Numbered from the stretch's first letter, positions 1 to 6,711 are shown. The stretch is DNA of 6,863 nt from Deltaproteobacteria bacterium (GCA_030603465.1 JAUVXT010000143.1:1-6863); one strand, 5' to 3'. The notes: a model not told the origin generated them from the letters alone. Made by a program: numbers and translations.

Positions 1-184
1 CGTTAATTATATAAGGGAAGTCAAATTGAAAAAGTGAGTTTATTCAGGGGAAAGGATGGATTCTCTCACGAATTACAGGACAAAATAGTTTTACCTTTTT
101 CATGTTTAAGATGATAACCTACTGCACAAACAACTTTATTACGAAAGAACCATAATTTTCTTATACGATTGGAGACGAAAAGAT

Positions 185-1249
185 ATGAAGGAATATAATA
201 TTGGTATAATTCCTGGAGATGGGACGGGACCCGAGGTGGTTGCTGAAGCGGTAAAGGCAATGAAGGCCATTTCCGATATTGGCGGGCCCAGGTTCAACCT
301 GACCTATTATGATATAGGCGGAGAAAGATATCTTAAAAAGGGGGAACTGCTCCCCGAGTCTGTCGCGAAAGAACTGAGCGAGATGGACTCATCTCTGCTG
401 GGAGCGATCGGGCATCCCGATGTCAAGCCGGGCATCCTCGAAAAGAATATTTTGTTGAAACTGCGTTTTGATCTGGATCTTTATATTAATTTGAGACCGG
501 TTGTGCTTCTTCCCGGCGTCTATACCCCTATCAAGGATAAAGGTCCCGAGGATATCGATTTTGTCATAGTTAGGGAAAATACGGAGGGTCTCTATGCAGG
601 CGCGGGCGGTACTTTGAAAAAGGGGACTGCCGACGAAGTGGCCGTTCAGGAATCAATCAACACGAGAAAAGGAGTGGAACGCTGTATCCGCTATGCCTTT
701 GAGTATTGCAAAAAGAGGAACAAGGGAAGAAAACTGACGCTCTGCGGAAAAACCAACGTCTTGACCTATGCCTTCGATCTGTGGGAACGTGCCTTTAATG
801 AAGTCGGCACGGAATATTCTGATATAGAAAAAGATTATTCCCATGTGGATGCGATCTGTATGTGGATGGTCAAAAATCCTGAGTTTTTTGATGTTATCGT
901 GACAGATAACCTGTTTGGTGATATTATTACCGACCTGGGGGCCATGATTCAAGGTGGAATGGGCATCGCGGCAGGAGGTAACATAAAGCCCGAAGGAACA
1001 GGCGTGTTTGAGCCCATTGGAGGGTCTGCGCCCAAGTACACAGGGCTGAACAAGATAAATCCGATGGCGGCAATATACGCTGTTCAGATGATGCTTGATC
1101 ATCTGGATGAGGGTGATGCGGCAGAAAAACTTCAGACGGCAATCAAGAAAGTCGCCAAAAACGACCTGAAGAGTATGGGTGCCGGGAGGATGGGTTACGG
1201 AACAAAAGAGGTGGGAGATCTGGTGGTAAATTATATCGTGAAGGGTTAG
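185..1249 (+). CDS. leuB: 3-isopropylmalate dehydrogenase-like beta-decarboxylating dehydrogenase
   Basis: This 354-residue cytoplasmic enzyme probably oxidises and decarboxylates 3-isopropylmalate to 2-oxoisocaproate in leucine synthesis. Landmarks visible in the protein are the N-terminal GDGTGPEV loop (residues 11-18), the substrate arginines R94, R104 and R130, the ENTEG motif (131-135) followed by Y137, the catalytic lysine K189 in KTNVLT, and the metal-binding aspartates D222, D246 and D250. L90 and L91 sit where IPMDH makes its hydrophobic substrate pocket, which favours isopropylmalate over isocitrate. The LRFDLDLYINLRP stretch resembles actinobacterial-type LeuB. Length is normal for the family. 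The coenzyme loop is odd: it reads GGSAPKYTG (279-287), with K284-Y285 as in NADP-dependent isocitrate dehydrogenase, and the usual His before GSAP is Gly. Other members of this family (homoisocitrate, tartrate or isocitrate dehydrogenase) remain possible. A GGAG lies 10 bases before the ATG. No other leu gene is present in the window. Confidence 0.8.
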   Translation: MKEYNIGIIPGDGTGPEVVAEAVKAMKAISDIGGPRFNLTYYDIGGERYLKKGELLPESVAKELSEMDSSLLGAIGHPDVKPGILEKNILLKLRFDLDLYINLRPVVLLPGVYTPIKDKGPEDIDFVIVRENTEGLYAGAGGTLKKGTADEVAVQESINTRKGVERCIRYAFEYCKKRNKGRKLTLCGKTNVLTYAFDLWERAFNEVGTEYSDIEKDYSHVDAICMWMVKNPEFFDVIVTDNLFGDIITDLGAMIQGGMGIAAGGNIKPEGTGVFEPIGGSAPKYTGLNKINPMAAIYAVQMMLDHLDEGDAAEKLQTAIKKVAKNDLKSMGAGRMGYGTKEVGDLVVNYIVKG

Positions 1250-1290
1250 TATCTGTTGCCTGGGAGGCTGTCCGGGAATATGTTAAGAAA

Positions 1291-1442
1291 TGTCATTTCG
1301 ACCAGAGGGCCTGCCCTGGCGCGATATCTTTGGGTGATTCCGCTGTCCATGCAAGTCAGGTCTGGGCCAGGGAGAAATCTAAAACCGGCGTATGCTCAAT
1401 ACGATAAGATTTCTCAGTCGTAAAAACTCCTTCGAAATGACA
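1291..1442. repeat. MITE-like nested inverted-repeat element
   Basis: The outer ends are an exact 11-bp inverted repeat: TGTCATTTCGA at 1291-1301 and TCGAAATGACA at 1432-1442. Inside lie two more exact inverted pairs: CCCTGG (1314-1319) with CCAGGG (1367-1372), and GAGAAATCT (1372-1380) with AGATTTCTC (1407-1415). No protein is encoded. The end sequence (TGTCATTTCGA...GAGAAATCT) matches, from memory, a style of short palindromic intergenic repeat common in environmental Proteobacteria genomes. The left side is longer than the right, suggesting an insertion in one arm. It sits between two convergent genes, so a folded transcript could help stop transcription from either side, but there is no T-run of a standard terminator. 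A shorter diverged relative lies at 6651-6711. Confidence 0.7.
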
Positions 1443-1461
1443 TAGTATCGTTGGCATGACA

Positions 1462-2655
1462 CTAATAGGGATTGATCGTTCCGTCCTTGAAGAATAAGAA
1501 ACGGTTTCCCGTGACTTGGTGCAGTTTGTAGCGAATTCCATTCGTCGTCATGGCCCGTAAAAGTTCATCCTGGAAGTCGAGCTTCTTCCCCTGGTAATTG
1601 ATGTCCATCTGTAGATATCCTGAAGTCTGGTTACGTACCTGTCTGTTCTTGAAGCCGGGCAGTCCTTCCATAACACCAACGATGGCATTGACTTCATTCT
1701 CGGAGAAACTTCTGAAATGGAGGTCAAAGCGTGTTCCGGCGTGTACCGACCGTTCGAAATAGGCGAGGGTGTCTCCGATGAGTGCATCGGCCACCGCCTT
1801 CCCCAGCTTGTCGGCGGCATTTGATGCATGCATGTCATCGTAATACTGCCCCGCATCCTTGATTGTTTTCACATAGATGTCTCCCGATTTCTGGGCGATA
1901 AGGTCTGACGTTGCCGATGCTACGGCGCGAAGAGAGAGTTCCACCAGGACGCCGCCGAAGTATCTGCTTCCCCCTCCCACCCGTTTGGCCGCGTGGACAT
2001 CGTATACGAGGAGAAGATCGGCCTGATACTTTCTTACAAGGCTGGAAAGATCGCGCACACCCACATCGATACGGCCTCCCCGTTCTATTTGATTGTAGAC
2101 ATTATCGGTAAACGTCCTGTCCAGCACGACAAAACCTTTGCGTGCAAAGGCCCCGGCAATGGCATGTTCTGCCGCACTCACCACCCTTGAGTTGCGGTAG
2201 GCGGAGCTTCCCGTCTCCGGTATATATACGGCCATAAATCTGGGATTGCCTACCTGTTCCATGAGGATGCCAACGGCACGCAAGTCGTTTTCTATTGAAC
2301 TTGTCTGCACATCTGCACGGATCTCCACGTTATAGATCGAGCCATCCGGGGAGATGCTCTCTGAAATAATTTCATATCTGGTAACGTATCCGCTTGCCCT
2401 CGAGTAGATCCTGTCGGAGAGGACTTCAAAGTTTTCTACTCTGGTTTGTGAATCAATCAGGGTTCCGACGCCCCTTTCTACCGCCGCCCTCTGGGCCAGC
2501 TGGATAGCCCTGGCTTTTGCCTTCACTGTGTTTCCATCTAGAATAATTGCCTGCCCCGAGGCGGTAACCGTTTCTCCAAAGGTCATGGATGGGGAAAGGA
2601 GGAGGATTGTAAACAGGAAAAATAAACAGGAGAGTTTTCCGTCAAATCGCTTCAT
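1462..2655 (-). CDS. secreted protein with FlgT-like N-terminal domain and TolB-like middle
   Basis: This 397-residue protein is predicted to be periplasmic. Residues 1-27 form a signal peptide: K2 and R3, a hydrophobic core LFFLFTILLL (11-20), and likely cleavage after TFG. Residues 28-120 have the pattern of the FlgT N-terminal domain: a repeated A-rich helix (KAKARAIQLAQRAAVERGVG, 45-64), then a SGYVTRYEII strand (88-97) and a YNVEIRADV strand (108-116). Residues 137-300 look like an alpha/beta TolB- or CsgG-like fold (FMAVYIPE, then GFVVLDR, then ADLLLVYDV). Residues 305-390 form a further alpha/beta domain that I do not recognise. FlgT of Vibrio is a flagellar H-ring protein of similar size with N, middle and C domains, but the last domain here does not look like FlgT's and no flagellar gene is near. 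The gene follows the lipoprotein gene after 19 bp, with AGAAGGA before its ATG. Function unknown; the domain assignment is by eye. Confidence 0.8.
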   Translation of the reverse strand: MKRFDGKLSCLFFLFTILLLSPSMTFGETVTASGQAIILDGNTVKAKARAIQLAQRAAVERGVGTLIDSQTRVENFEVLSDRIYSRASGYVTRYEIISESISPDGSIYNVEIRADVQTSSIENDLRAVGILMEQVGNPRFMAVYIPETGSSAYRNSRVVSAAEHAIAGAFARKGFVVLDRTFTDNVYNQIERGGRIDVGVRDLSSLVRKYQADLLLVYDVHAAKRVGGGSRYFGGVLVELSLRAVASATSDLIAQKSGDIYVKTIKDAGQYYDDMHASNAADKLGKAVADALIGDTLAYFERSVHAGTRFDLHFRSFSENEVNAIVGVMEGLPGFKNRQVRNQTSGYLQMDINYQGKKLDFQDELLRAMTTNGIRYKLHQVTGNRFLFFKDGTINPY

Positions 2656-2674
2656 GGTGATTCCTTCTATATGA

Positions 2675-3790
2675 TTAATATATCCGTACCGCGCCGCTCG
2701 TATCGTCTTTCTGGGCTGGCGCTTTCTCTATCTGCCGTTTCTGTTGGTCGTACTTTTCGCGATCTTTGATGCTTTTGTTTACCCGTGCCACAGCATCCAG
2801 ATAGAAGCTCTTGTCTTTCAGATTCAAGGCCTTTTTATACATATCCTTTGCCGCGTACAGGCTTTTCAGATCGCCGGAGTTTTCATAAGCTACACCTATA
2901 TTATAATAAGCCGCGGCATTTTCAGGTTCTTTCTTGATCACTTCTTTCCATAATTCAAGTGCTTCTTCCCACAGCCCCCTGGTGGCAAATTCGATTCCGC
3001 GTTGCATCGTTTCATTGCCGCCGAAACCCATGGTTCCACCCTTGTCGAACTGAATCATTGTGGCTATCTTTGTCGGGGAGATCTTTGAGACAAGCTTTTT
3101 GGCAACCTTTTTTGACAGGTTATTTATTGTAGCGTCCTTGGTAGGGAGGCTGCTTAATTTATCTCCGAAGAAGGAGTGTTCCTCGTTTCCTCCGAATTTT
3201 TCGTTATATGTCTCAGTCACCTTTCCCGTAGCCACTATCTGCTTTGTGCTCAGGTTGAACAGCTTGAAGTGTGCAGTCAGGGATCCCTGACGGATTATAT
3301 AGGGGACCGGCCTAAGTACCGTTTTTTTAATCTCCACATCCACCCATTTACCAAAAATATTTTTTTTCTTTTGATACCGGCCCGTTCCTTCTTCCATCGG
3401 AACATGGTCGGTACCTCTTATGTCGTTCACGCTAGCCGTAACCATGCCGGTGATTACTCCGTCTGCATGCAGGTTTTCCAGGACAGGCAGGAATCTCGGA
3501 TCGTCTATCTGATCGTACATTACCTTGTCCAGAGCAAGTGCCTTGCTTGGATCAATAAGGCTGAAATGTTCAATCTCGGCGAGCTTTGAATAAAAGTCGC
3601 CGCGAACAATTTCACCGTGGGGTCCACCGAATTTCAAAATCGCGAGGGTTTGTATGTCCCCAACGGTGATTTCCGCCGGTCTGATCTTTTGGATGGTAGT
3701 CTTGGCCGCGCAACCGGGAATAAGAAGTCCTATAATCAATACCAGCAATATCCGGGATATCGATCTGTAAATAAAATTTCGTTTGTACAT
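2675..3790 (-). CDS. lipoprotein with TolB/CsgG-like domain and C-terminal TPRs
   Basis: This 371-residue envelope lipoprotein has a basic n-region (K3, R4, R9, R13), a hydrophobic core (14-24) and a lipobox ending IPGC, with C27 as the lipidated residue. Alanine, not aspartate, follows the cysteine, which fits sorting to the outer membrane. Residues 42-125 resemble the start of a TolB/CsgG-like domain (ITVGDIQTLAILKF, FSLIDPSKAL, LHADGVITGMV), continuing through strand-rich segments to about 240. Residues 261-343 carry TPR-like helices, clearest in AAAYYNIGVAYENSGD (292-307), usually a protein-interaction surface. The last 30 residues are polar and probably disordered. The start was chosen by the ribosome site: AAGGAGG precedes two adjacent ATGs at 2 and 5 bases, and the second (3790) is better spaced. 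An upstream ATG at 3829 would add 13 residues before the signal peptide and has a poor site. It is first in an operon with the FlgT-like gene and probably its partner. Exact function unknown. Confidence 0.85.
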   Translation of the reverse strand: MYKRNFIYRSISRILLVLIIGLLIPGCAAKTTIQKIRPAEITVGDIQTLAILKFGGPHGEIVRGDFYSKLAEIEHFSLIDPSKALALDKVMYDQIDDPRFLPVLENLHADGVITGMVTASVNDIRGTDHVPMEEGTGRYQKKKNIFGKWVDVEIKKTVLRPVPYIIRQGSLTAHFKLFNLSTKQIVATGKVTETYNEKFGGNEEHSFFGDKLSSLPTKDATINNLSKKVAKKLVSKISPTKIATMIQFDKGGTMGFGGNETMQRGIEFATRGLWEEALELWKEVIKKEPENAAAYYNIGVAYENSGDLKSLYAAKDMYKKALNLKDKSFYLDAVARVNKSIKDREKYDQQKRQIEKAPAQKDDTSGAVRIY

Positions 3791-3795
3791 CATCC

Positions 3796-3802
3796 CCTCC
3801 TT
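3796..3802 (-). promoter_or_regulatory. ribosome binding site that decides the lipoprotein start
   Basis: The reverse strand reads AAGGAGG here, a near-perfect match to the anti-Shine-Dalgarno sequence. ATG codons follow at 3793 and 3790. Counted from AGGAGG, only the second has a normal gap (5 bases). The farther upstream ATG at 3829 has no comparable site, so the longer reading frame is unlikely to be used. Confidence 0.7.
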
Positions 3803-3872
3803 CCCTATAGAATGCGGGAACAGTAACATTCTTTAGCCGGATAATTCCAGATATTTTTTAAATTTTGCGATG

Positions 3873-3902
3873 GTTATATTTTCCGCCCGTTGGGACGTTC
3901 AA
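3873..3902 (-). promoter_or_regulatory. candidate sigma70 promoter of the lipoprotein operon
   Basis: On the reverse strand, TTGAAC (3902-3897; four of six bases match the -35 consensus) is followed after 18 bp by TATAAC (3878-3873; five of six match the -10). A transcript starting near 3866 would have a leader of about 75 bases before the start codon at 3790. This is inferred from consensus only. Confidence 0.45.
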
Positions 3903-4060
3903 TGCTTTTGCTGATGCCTCGCTGCTTGCGGCAGGGCGGTTCAGTGACTTTGAGAATCGAAGTGGGTATTCATCTGCCGAATAGGGCAGGGAGGAGGCTT
4001 TGCGTCAAACAGGCATTTTCCCTGTACCGACACAAACCTTCCAATGAAAGACATGAATCT

Positions 4061-4106
4061 AAACATGTACGCAAAATATGTTTGACAGCATTTTAAAAAA
4101 CATGTA
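4061..4106 (+). repeat. AAACATGTA direct repeats overlapping the yciO promoter
   Basis: AAACATGTA occurs at 4061-4069 and again at 4098-4106, 37 bp apart start to start. An inverted half-copy, ATGTTT (4078-4083), overlaps the -35 box. The second direct copy overlaps the first bases of the -10 box. Each full copy contains the palindrome ACATGT. The spacing and placement suit an operator, but AT-rich promoter DNA yields such short matches by chance fairly often. Confidence 0.35.
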
Positions 4107-4110
4107 GATT
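4082..4110 (+). promoter_or_regulatory. sigma70-type promoter of the yciO-rng operon
   Basis: A perfect -35 TTGACA (4082-4087) is followed after exactly 17 bp by TAGATT (4105-4110), which matches the -10 consensus at four of six positions. The spacer and flanks are AT-rich. Transcription would start near 4117, leaving a leader of about 70 bases before the chosen ATG at 4186. Two AAACATGTA repeats flank and overlap the promoter, so it may be controlled by a DNA-binding protein. Confidence 0.6.
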
Positions 4111-4185
4111 ATAAGTTTTGGCAATATAAATTAATTGTTTATATATGAGGTGACTGTTACCTTTCTGCCGGGGGTCAAGATTGAG

Positions 4186-4794
4186 ATGTTGTTGAACATT
4201 AACAGTGAAAATCCTCAGTTGCGGCTGATTAGAAAGGCTGTTCAGATACTGAGTGACGGGGGAATCATTATCTACCCTACCGATACGGCATATGGTATGG
4301 GGTGTGATCTTTTTAACAAGAGGGGAATAGAAAAAATTTATGAGATCAAGCAGCGGAGCAAAAAACAGCCATTCAGCATAGTATGTGCGGACCTTAGTGA
4401 TATCAGCAACTACGCGATAGTTTCCAACTATGCATATAAGGCAATGAAGCGTTTGTTGCCGGGTCCATATACATTCGTGCTGAAGGCATCCAGGCTTGTT
4501 CCAAAGATCCTGACGCCGAAAAGGAAGGCGGTAGGTATCAGGGTTCCCGATAACCGGATTTGCCTTACCCTTGTCAGAGAGTTTGGCCGTCCGATCATCA
4601 GCACCAGCGTGACGACGGAAGATGGGGGAATAATGGTTGATCCATTTGATATGGAAGAAAAATTCAAGAATCGCATTGATTTATTCGTTGATGGGGGTAT
4701 AATCGTTTCGGAATTATCGAGCGTTGTAAGTTTTGTAGATGACGCTCCCGAGGTGATCAGGGTCGGCAGGGGAGATGTGAGTGCCTTTCAATAA
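4186..4794 (+). CDS. yciO: YciO-type Sua5/YrdC/YwlC family protein
   Basis: This 202-residue cytoplasmic protein belongs to the Sua5/YrdC/YwlC fold, whose core members make threonylcarbamoyl-AMP for the t6A modification of tRNA. The N-terminus closely follows E. coli YciO (about 206 residues): INSENPQLRLIRKAVQI (5-21) and IIIYPTDTAYGMGC (27-40). The later IISTSVTTEDGG segment also resembles YciO rather than the SAN-S-G motif of true TsaC/Sua5. It keeps K55 and R57 in a KQR motif, which are substrate-binding residues in TsaC, whereas YciO of E. coli lacks the lysine. The biochemical role of YciO proteins is not settled, so t6A synthesis is a possibility, not a conclusion. The ATG at 4186 was chosen because homology begins there; an upstream TTG (4135) would add 17 unrelated residues. 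The ribosome site (GGGGG, about 11 bases upstream) is weak. It is the first gene of an operon with the RNase gene 17 bp downstream. Confidence 0.85.
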   Translation: MLLNINSENPQLRLIRKAVQILSDGGIIIYPTDTAYGMGCDLFNKRGIEKIYEIKQRSKKQPFSIVCADLSDISNYAIVSNYAYKAMKRLLPGPYTFVLKASRLVPKILTPKRKAVGIRVPDNRICLTLVREFGRPIISTSVTTEDGGIMVDPFDMEEKFKNRIDLFVDGGIIVSELSSVVSFVDDAPEVIRVGRGDVSAFQ

Positions 4795-4811
4795 AGGAAG
4801 AGGGTGTTGTT

Positions 4812-6566
4812 GTGTCTAAGAAGATGCTTATAAATACGATAGATGAAGAAGAGAGCCGGATGGCTATTGTGGAAGACGGCCGGTTGAAGGAGTATGACAT
4901 AAAAATGTCGGTCAAGGAGCCGACAACGGGGAATATCTATAAAGGAACAGTAAAGAAGGTAGAGCGGGGGCTGCGAGCGGCCTTTGTCGATTATGGCGGG
5001 AAAAAGAATGGCTTTCTCCCCCTCCACGATGTGAGTCCGGAATATATTGATGAAAAAAGCGGCAAGCTCTCCGCGGGCCAGGAAATCCTGGTGAAGGTTT
5101 TGAGGGAAGAGAAGGGTAATAAAGGCGCCATGCTTACGACATACGTGTCCCTTCCCGGCCGCTATATTGTTCTGATGCCCAACAAAACCAGTACCGGAAT
5201 ATCTCGCAAGATAGAAGACGAGAATGACCGGAAAAGACTGAAGGAGGTGATGGGACAGGTAATACAGAAGGATGGCACGGGCTTTATTGTAAGAACGGCG
5301 GGAATGAACCGGACAAAACAGGAATTGACCCGTGACTATCAGATGCTCATGAGGTTGTTGAAAGACCTGAAAAAGAAGGCTGCAAAGGTTTCCGCGCCGG
5401 CTTTGATCTATCATGAAAGCGATTTTGCCGTCAGGTCATTCAGGGATTATTATACCTCGGATATCGGCGAGATACTTGTCGATAATGTCGATACATACAA
5501 GGAAATGAGGGAATACTGCAGGACTGTTTCACCGAGACATGTAAAGATAATAAAATCTTATAGAGAAGAAACTCCCATCTTTGACCAGTATGAAATCGAA
5601 GATCAGATAAAGGCCATATATCAGGAGCATGTTAATCTAAAATCGGGGGCTTACCTTGTTATAAATCCAACCGAGGCAATGACCACAATAGATGTAAATT
5701 CGGGGCGCGCATCAAGCCGACGCGATGTGGAAGAGACGGCATACAGGACCAACCTTGAAGCGGCAAATGAAATAGCGAGGCAATTAAGGTTGAGAGACCT
5801 GGGGGGTCTTATTGTGATCGATTTTATCGACATGAGGGAGCAGAAGCATATCGCGGAGATAGAAAAGACATTCAAGAATGCCCTCAGCGTAGACAGGGCC
5901 AGAATACAACTCGCAAGGATATCGAAGTTTGGAATGCTTGAGCTCTCCCGTCAAAAAAAGCAATCCACGATACAGGAGATCAGTTATGCCCTCTGTCCTC
6001 ACTGCAAGGGAAGCGGAATGAGGCCATCGATAGAGTACACGGCGCTTAATACCTACCGCAGGATCAAATCGGAAGCGGTAAAGGGGGTCTCCGCCTCGAT
6101 AAGGATAGTTCTTCCCGATGAGGTCAGTAATTATCTGGTTAATCAAAAGAGGAAAGAACTGAGCAATCTTGAAAATCTGTATGATATATCCATACACATT
6201 TCAGGAAAATTTGATATGGTCTGGGGCGAGTCTCAATTCGAGATCGTAAAGAGACCGGATGTTCCTTCAGAGGAATTGAAGAAGGATGAAGATGAACCAG
6301 CCAAAAATGGGGCAGCTCTCGGTGGCAATGAACGAAAATCCGCCGAGAAAGTATTGCCCAAAGGGAACGAACAAAAGAGAAAAAGGCCGAGAGGGTCAAG
6401 GTATTCATATAAAAGAAAAAGCGCCGGTCAGACGGATACGGTGACTCCCGAGGGGGATAAAACCGTCTCATACTCAGGAATCTCGGAAAAAGAGACAGGG
6501 GAACTCCAACCTTCAAAGCTTATGAAAAGTGTTATAAACAGAGTATACGGATTGTTTAAGAACTAG
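4812..6566 (+). CDS. rng: RNase E/G family endoribonuclease
   Basis: This 584-residue endonuclease of the RNase E/G family cuts single-stranded AU-rich RNA in rRNA maturation and mRNA decay. The N-terminus (KKMLINTIDEEESRMAIVED, 3-22) matches the RNase E start, supporting the GTG at 4812, which has GAGG about 8 bases before it. The S1 RNA-binding domain spans about 37-118. The DNase-I-like catalytic region contains TTIDVNSGRAS, with D294, and VIDFIDM, with D337; these match the metal-binding aspartates D303 and D346 of E. coli RNase E. CPHC (C395, C398) is the zinc-link motif that joins subunits. The catalytic core ends near 480. The rest is a short acidic-then-basic linker (485-536, with a K/R-rich cluster at 522-536) and a final amphipathic helix (569-583). 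The protein is longer than RNase G (about 490) but lacks the long RNase E scaffold, so it is not E. coli-like RNase E. It is co-transcribed with yciO. Confidence 0.95.
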   Translation: MSKKMLINTIDEEESRMAIVEDGRLKEYDIKMSVKEPTTGNIYKGTVKKVERGLRAAFVDYGGKKNGFLPLHDVSPEYIDEKSGKLSAGQEILVKVLREEKGNKGAMLTTYVSLPGRYIVLMPNKTSTGISRKIEDENDRKRLKEVMGQVIQKDGTGFIVRTAGMNRTKQELTRDYQMLMRLLKDLKKKAAKVSAPALIYHESDFAVRSFRDYYTSDIGEILVDNVDTYKEMREYCRTVSPRHVKIIKSYREETPIFDQYEIEDQIKAIYQEHVNLKSGAYLVINPTEAMTTIDVNSGRASSRRDVEETAYRTNLEAANEIARQLRLRDLGGLIVIDFIDMREQKHIAEIEKTFKNALSVDRARIQLARISKFGMLELSRQKKQSTIQEISYALCPHCKGSGMRPSIEYTALNTYRRIKSEAVKGVSASIRIVLPDEVSNYLVNQKRKELSNLENLYDISIHISGKFDMVWGESQFEIVKRPDVPSEELKKDEDEPAKNGAALGGNERKSAEKVLPKGNEQKRKRPRGSRYSYKRKSAGQTDTVTPEGDKTVSYSGISEKETGELQPSKLMKSVINRVYGLFKN

Positions 6567-6650
6567 GGGCAGTCGCTCGGGATTCACCCTTCCCTGAATT
6601 TCCCATATCAGTTATGAAACGTTCGTAAAAAGTCAAACTCGGTGAGCCGC

Positions 6651-6711
6651 TCATTTCAATGGCAGGGAGAAATCTTATGTTTTTGTCATGCTGTAGATTC
6701 ACTCGAAATGA
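6651..6711. repeat. short diverged relative of the 1291-1442 repeat
   Basis: TCATTTC (6651-6657) pairs exactly with GAAATGA (6705-6711) as an inverted repeat. Between them, CAGGGAGAAATCT (6663-6675) is identical to 1368-1380 in the larger element, and TCGAAATGA (6703-6711) matches the right end of that element. The inner arm is degraded (TAGATTCAC in place of AGATTTCTC). It looks like an old, partial or mutated copy of the same family. Confidence 0.6.

Larger units (their letters stand above)
3791..4185. other. divergent control region without a gene
   Basis: This 395-bp stretch separates the reverse-strand lipoprotein operon from the forward yciO-rng operon. It holds a promoter facing each way (separate entries), the lipoprotein ribosome site, and a pair of AAACATGTA direct repeats near the yciO promoter. 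The middle part (about 3903-4060) shows no convincing gene. An open frame there (TTG at 3890, ATG at 3902, stop at 4094-4096) has no good ribosome site, no recognisable domain, and runs into the yciO promoter. Confidence 0.6.

Noticed and set aside
1..184. Promoter or leader element upstream of leuB
   Set aside because: There are -10-like pieces such as CATAAT (151-156) and TATACG, but no -35 at a proper distance and no attenuator-like leader peptide with leucine codons. Nothing can be supported beyond the ribosome site.
653..1102. 149-codon antisense frame inside leuB
   Set aside because: It is a shadow of the well-supported dehydrogenase; the residues and starts do not look like a real protein.
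1462..2655. Flagellar FlgT itself
   Set aside because: The N-terminal domain fits, but the C-terminal part differs and no flagellar gene is nearby, so the flagellar name is not given.
3176..3589. 137-codon forward frame inside the lipoprotein gene
   Set aside because: It is antisense to a lipoprotein with a clear signal peptide, ribosome site and TPR region.
3890..4096. 68-codon open frame in the divergent control region
   Set aside because: It has a weak start context, no recognisable domain and a composition unlike the neighbouring genes, and it covers the candidate yciO promoter and its repeats.
4788..5414. 208-codon open frame antisense to the start of rng
   Set aside because: It lies fully opposite a clear RNase E/G coding sequence, and its protein is low-complexity in character with no recognisable family.
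6579..6604. Terminator after rng
   Set aside because: The stem is imperfect with a bulge and lacks a following T-run.
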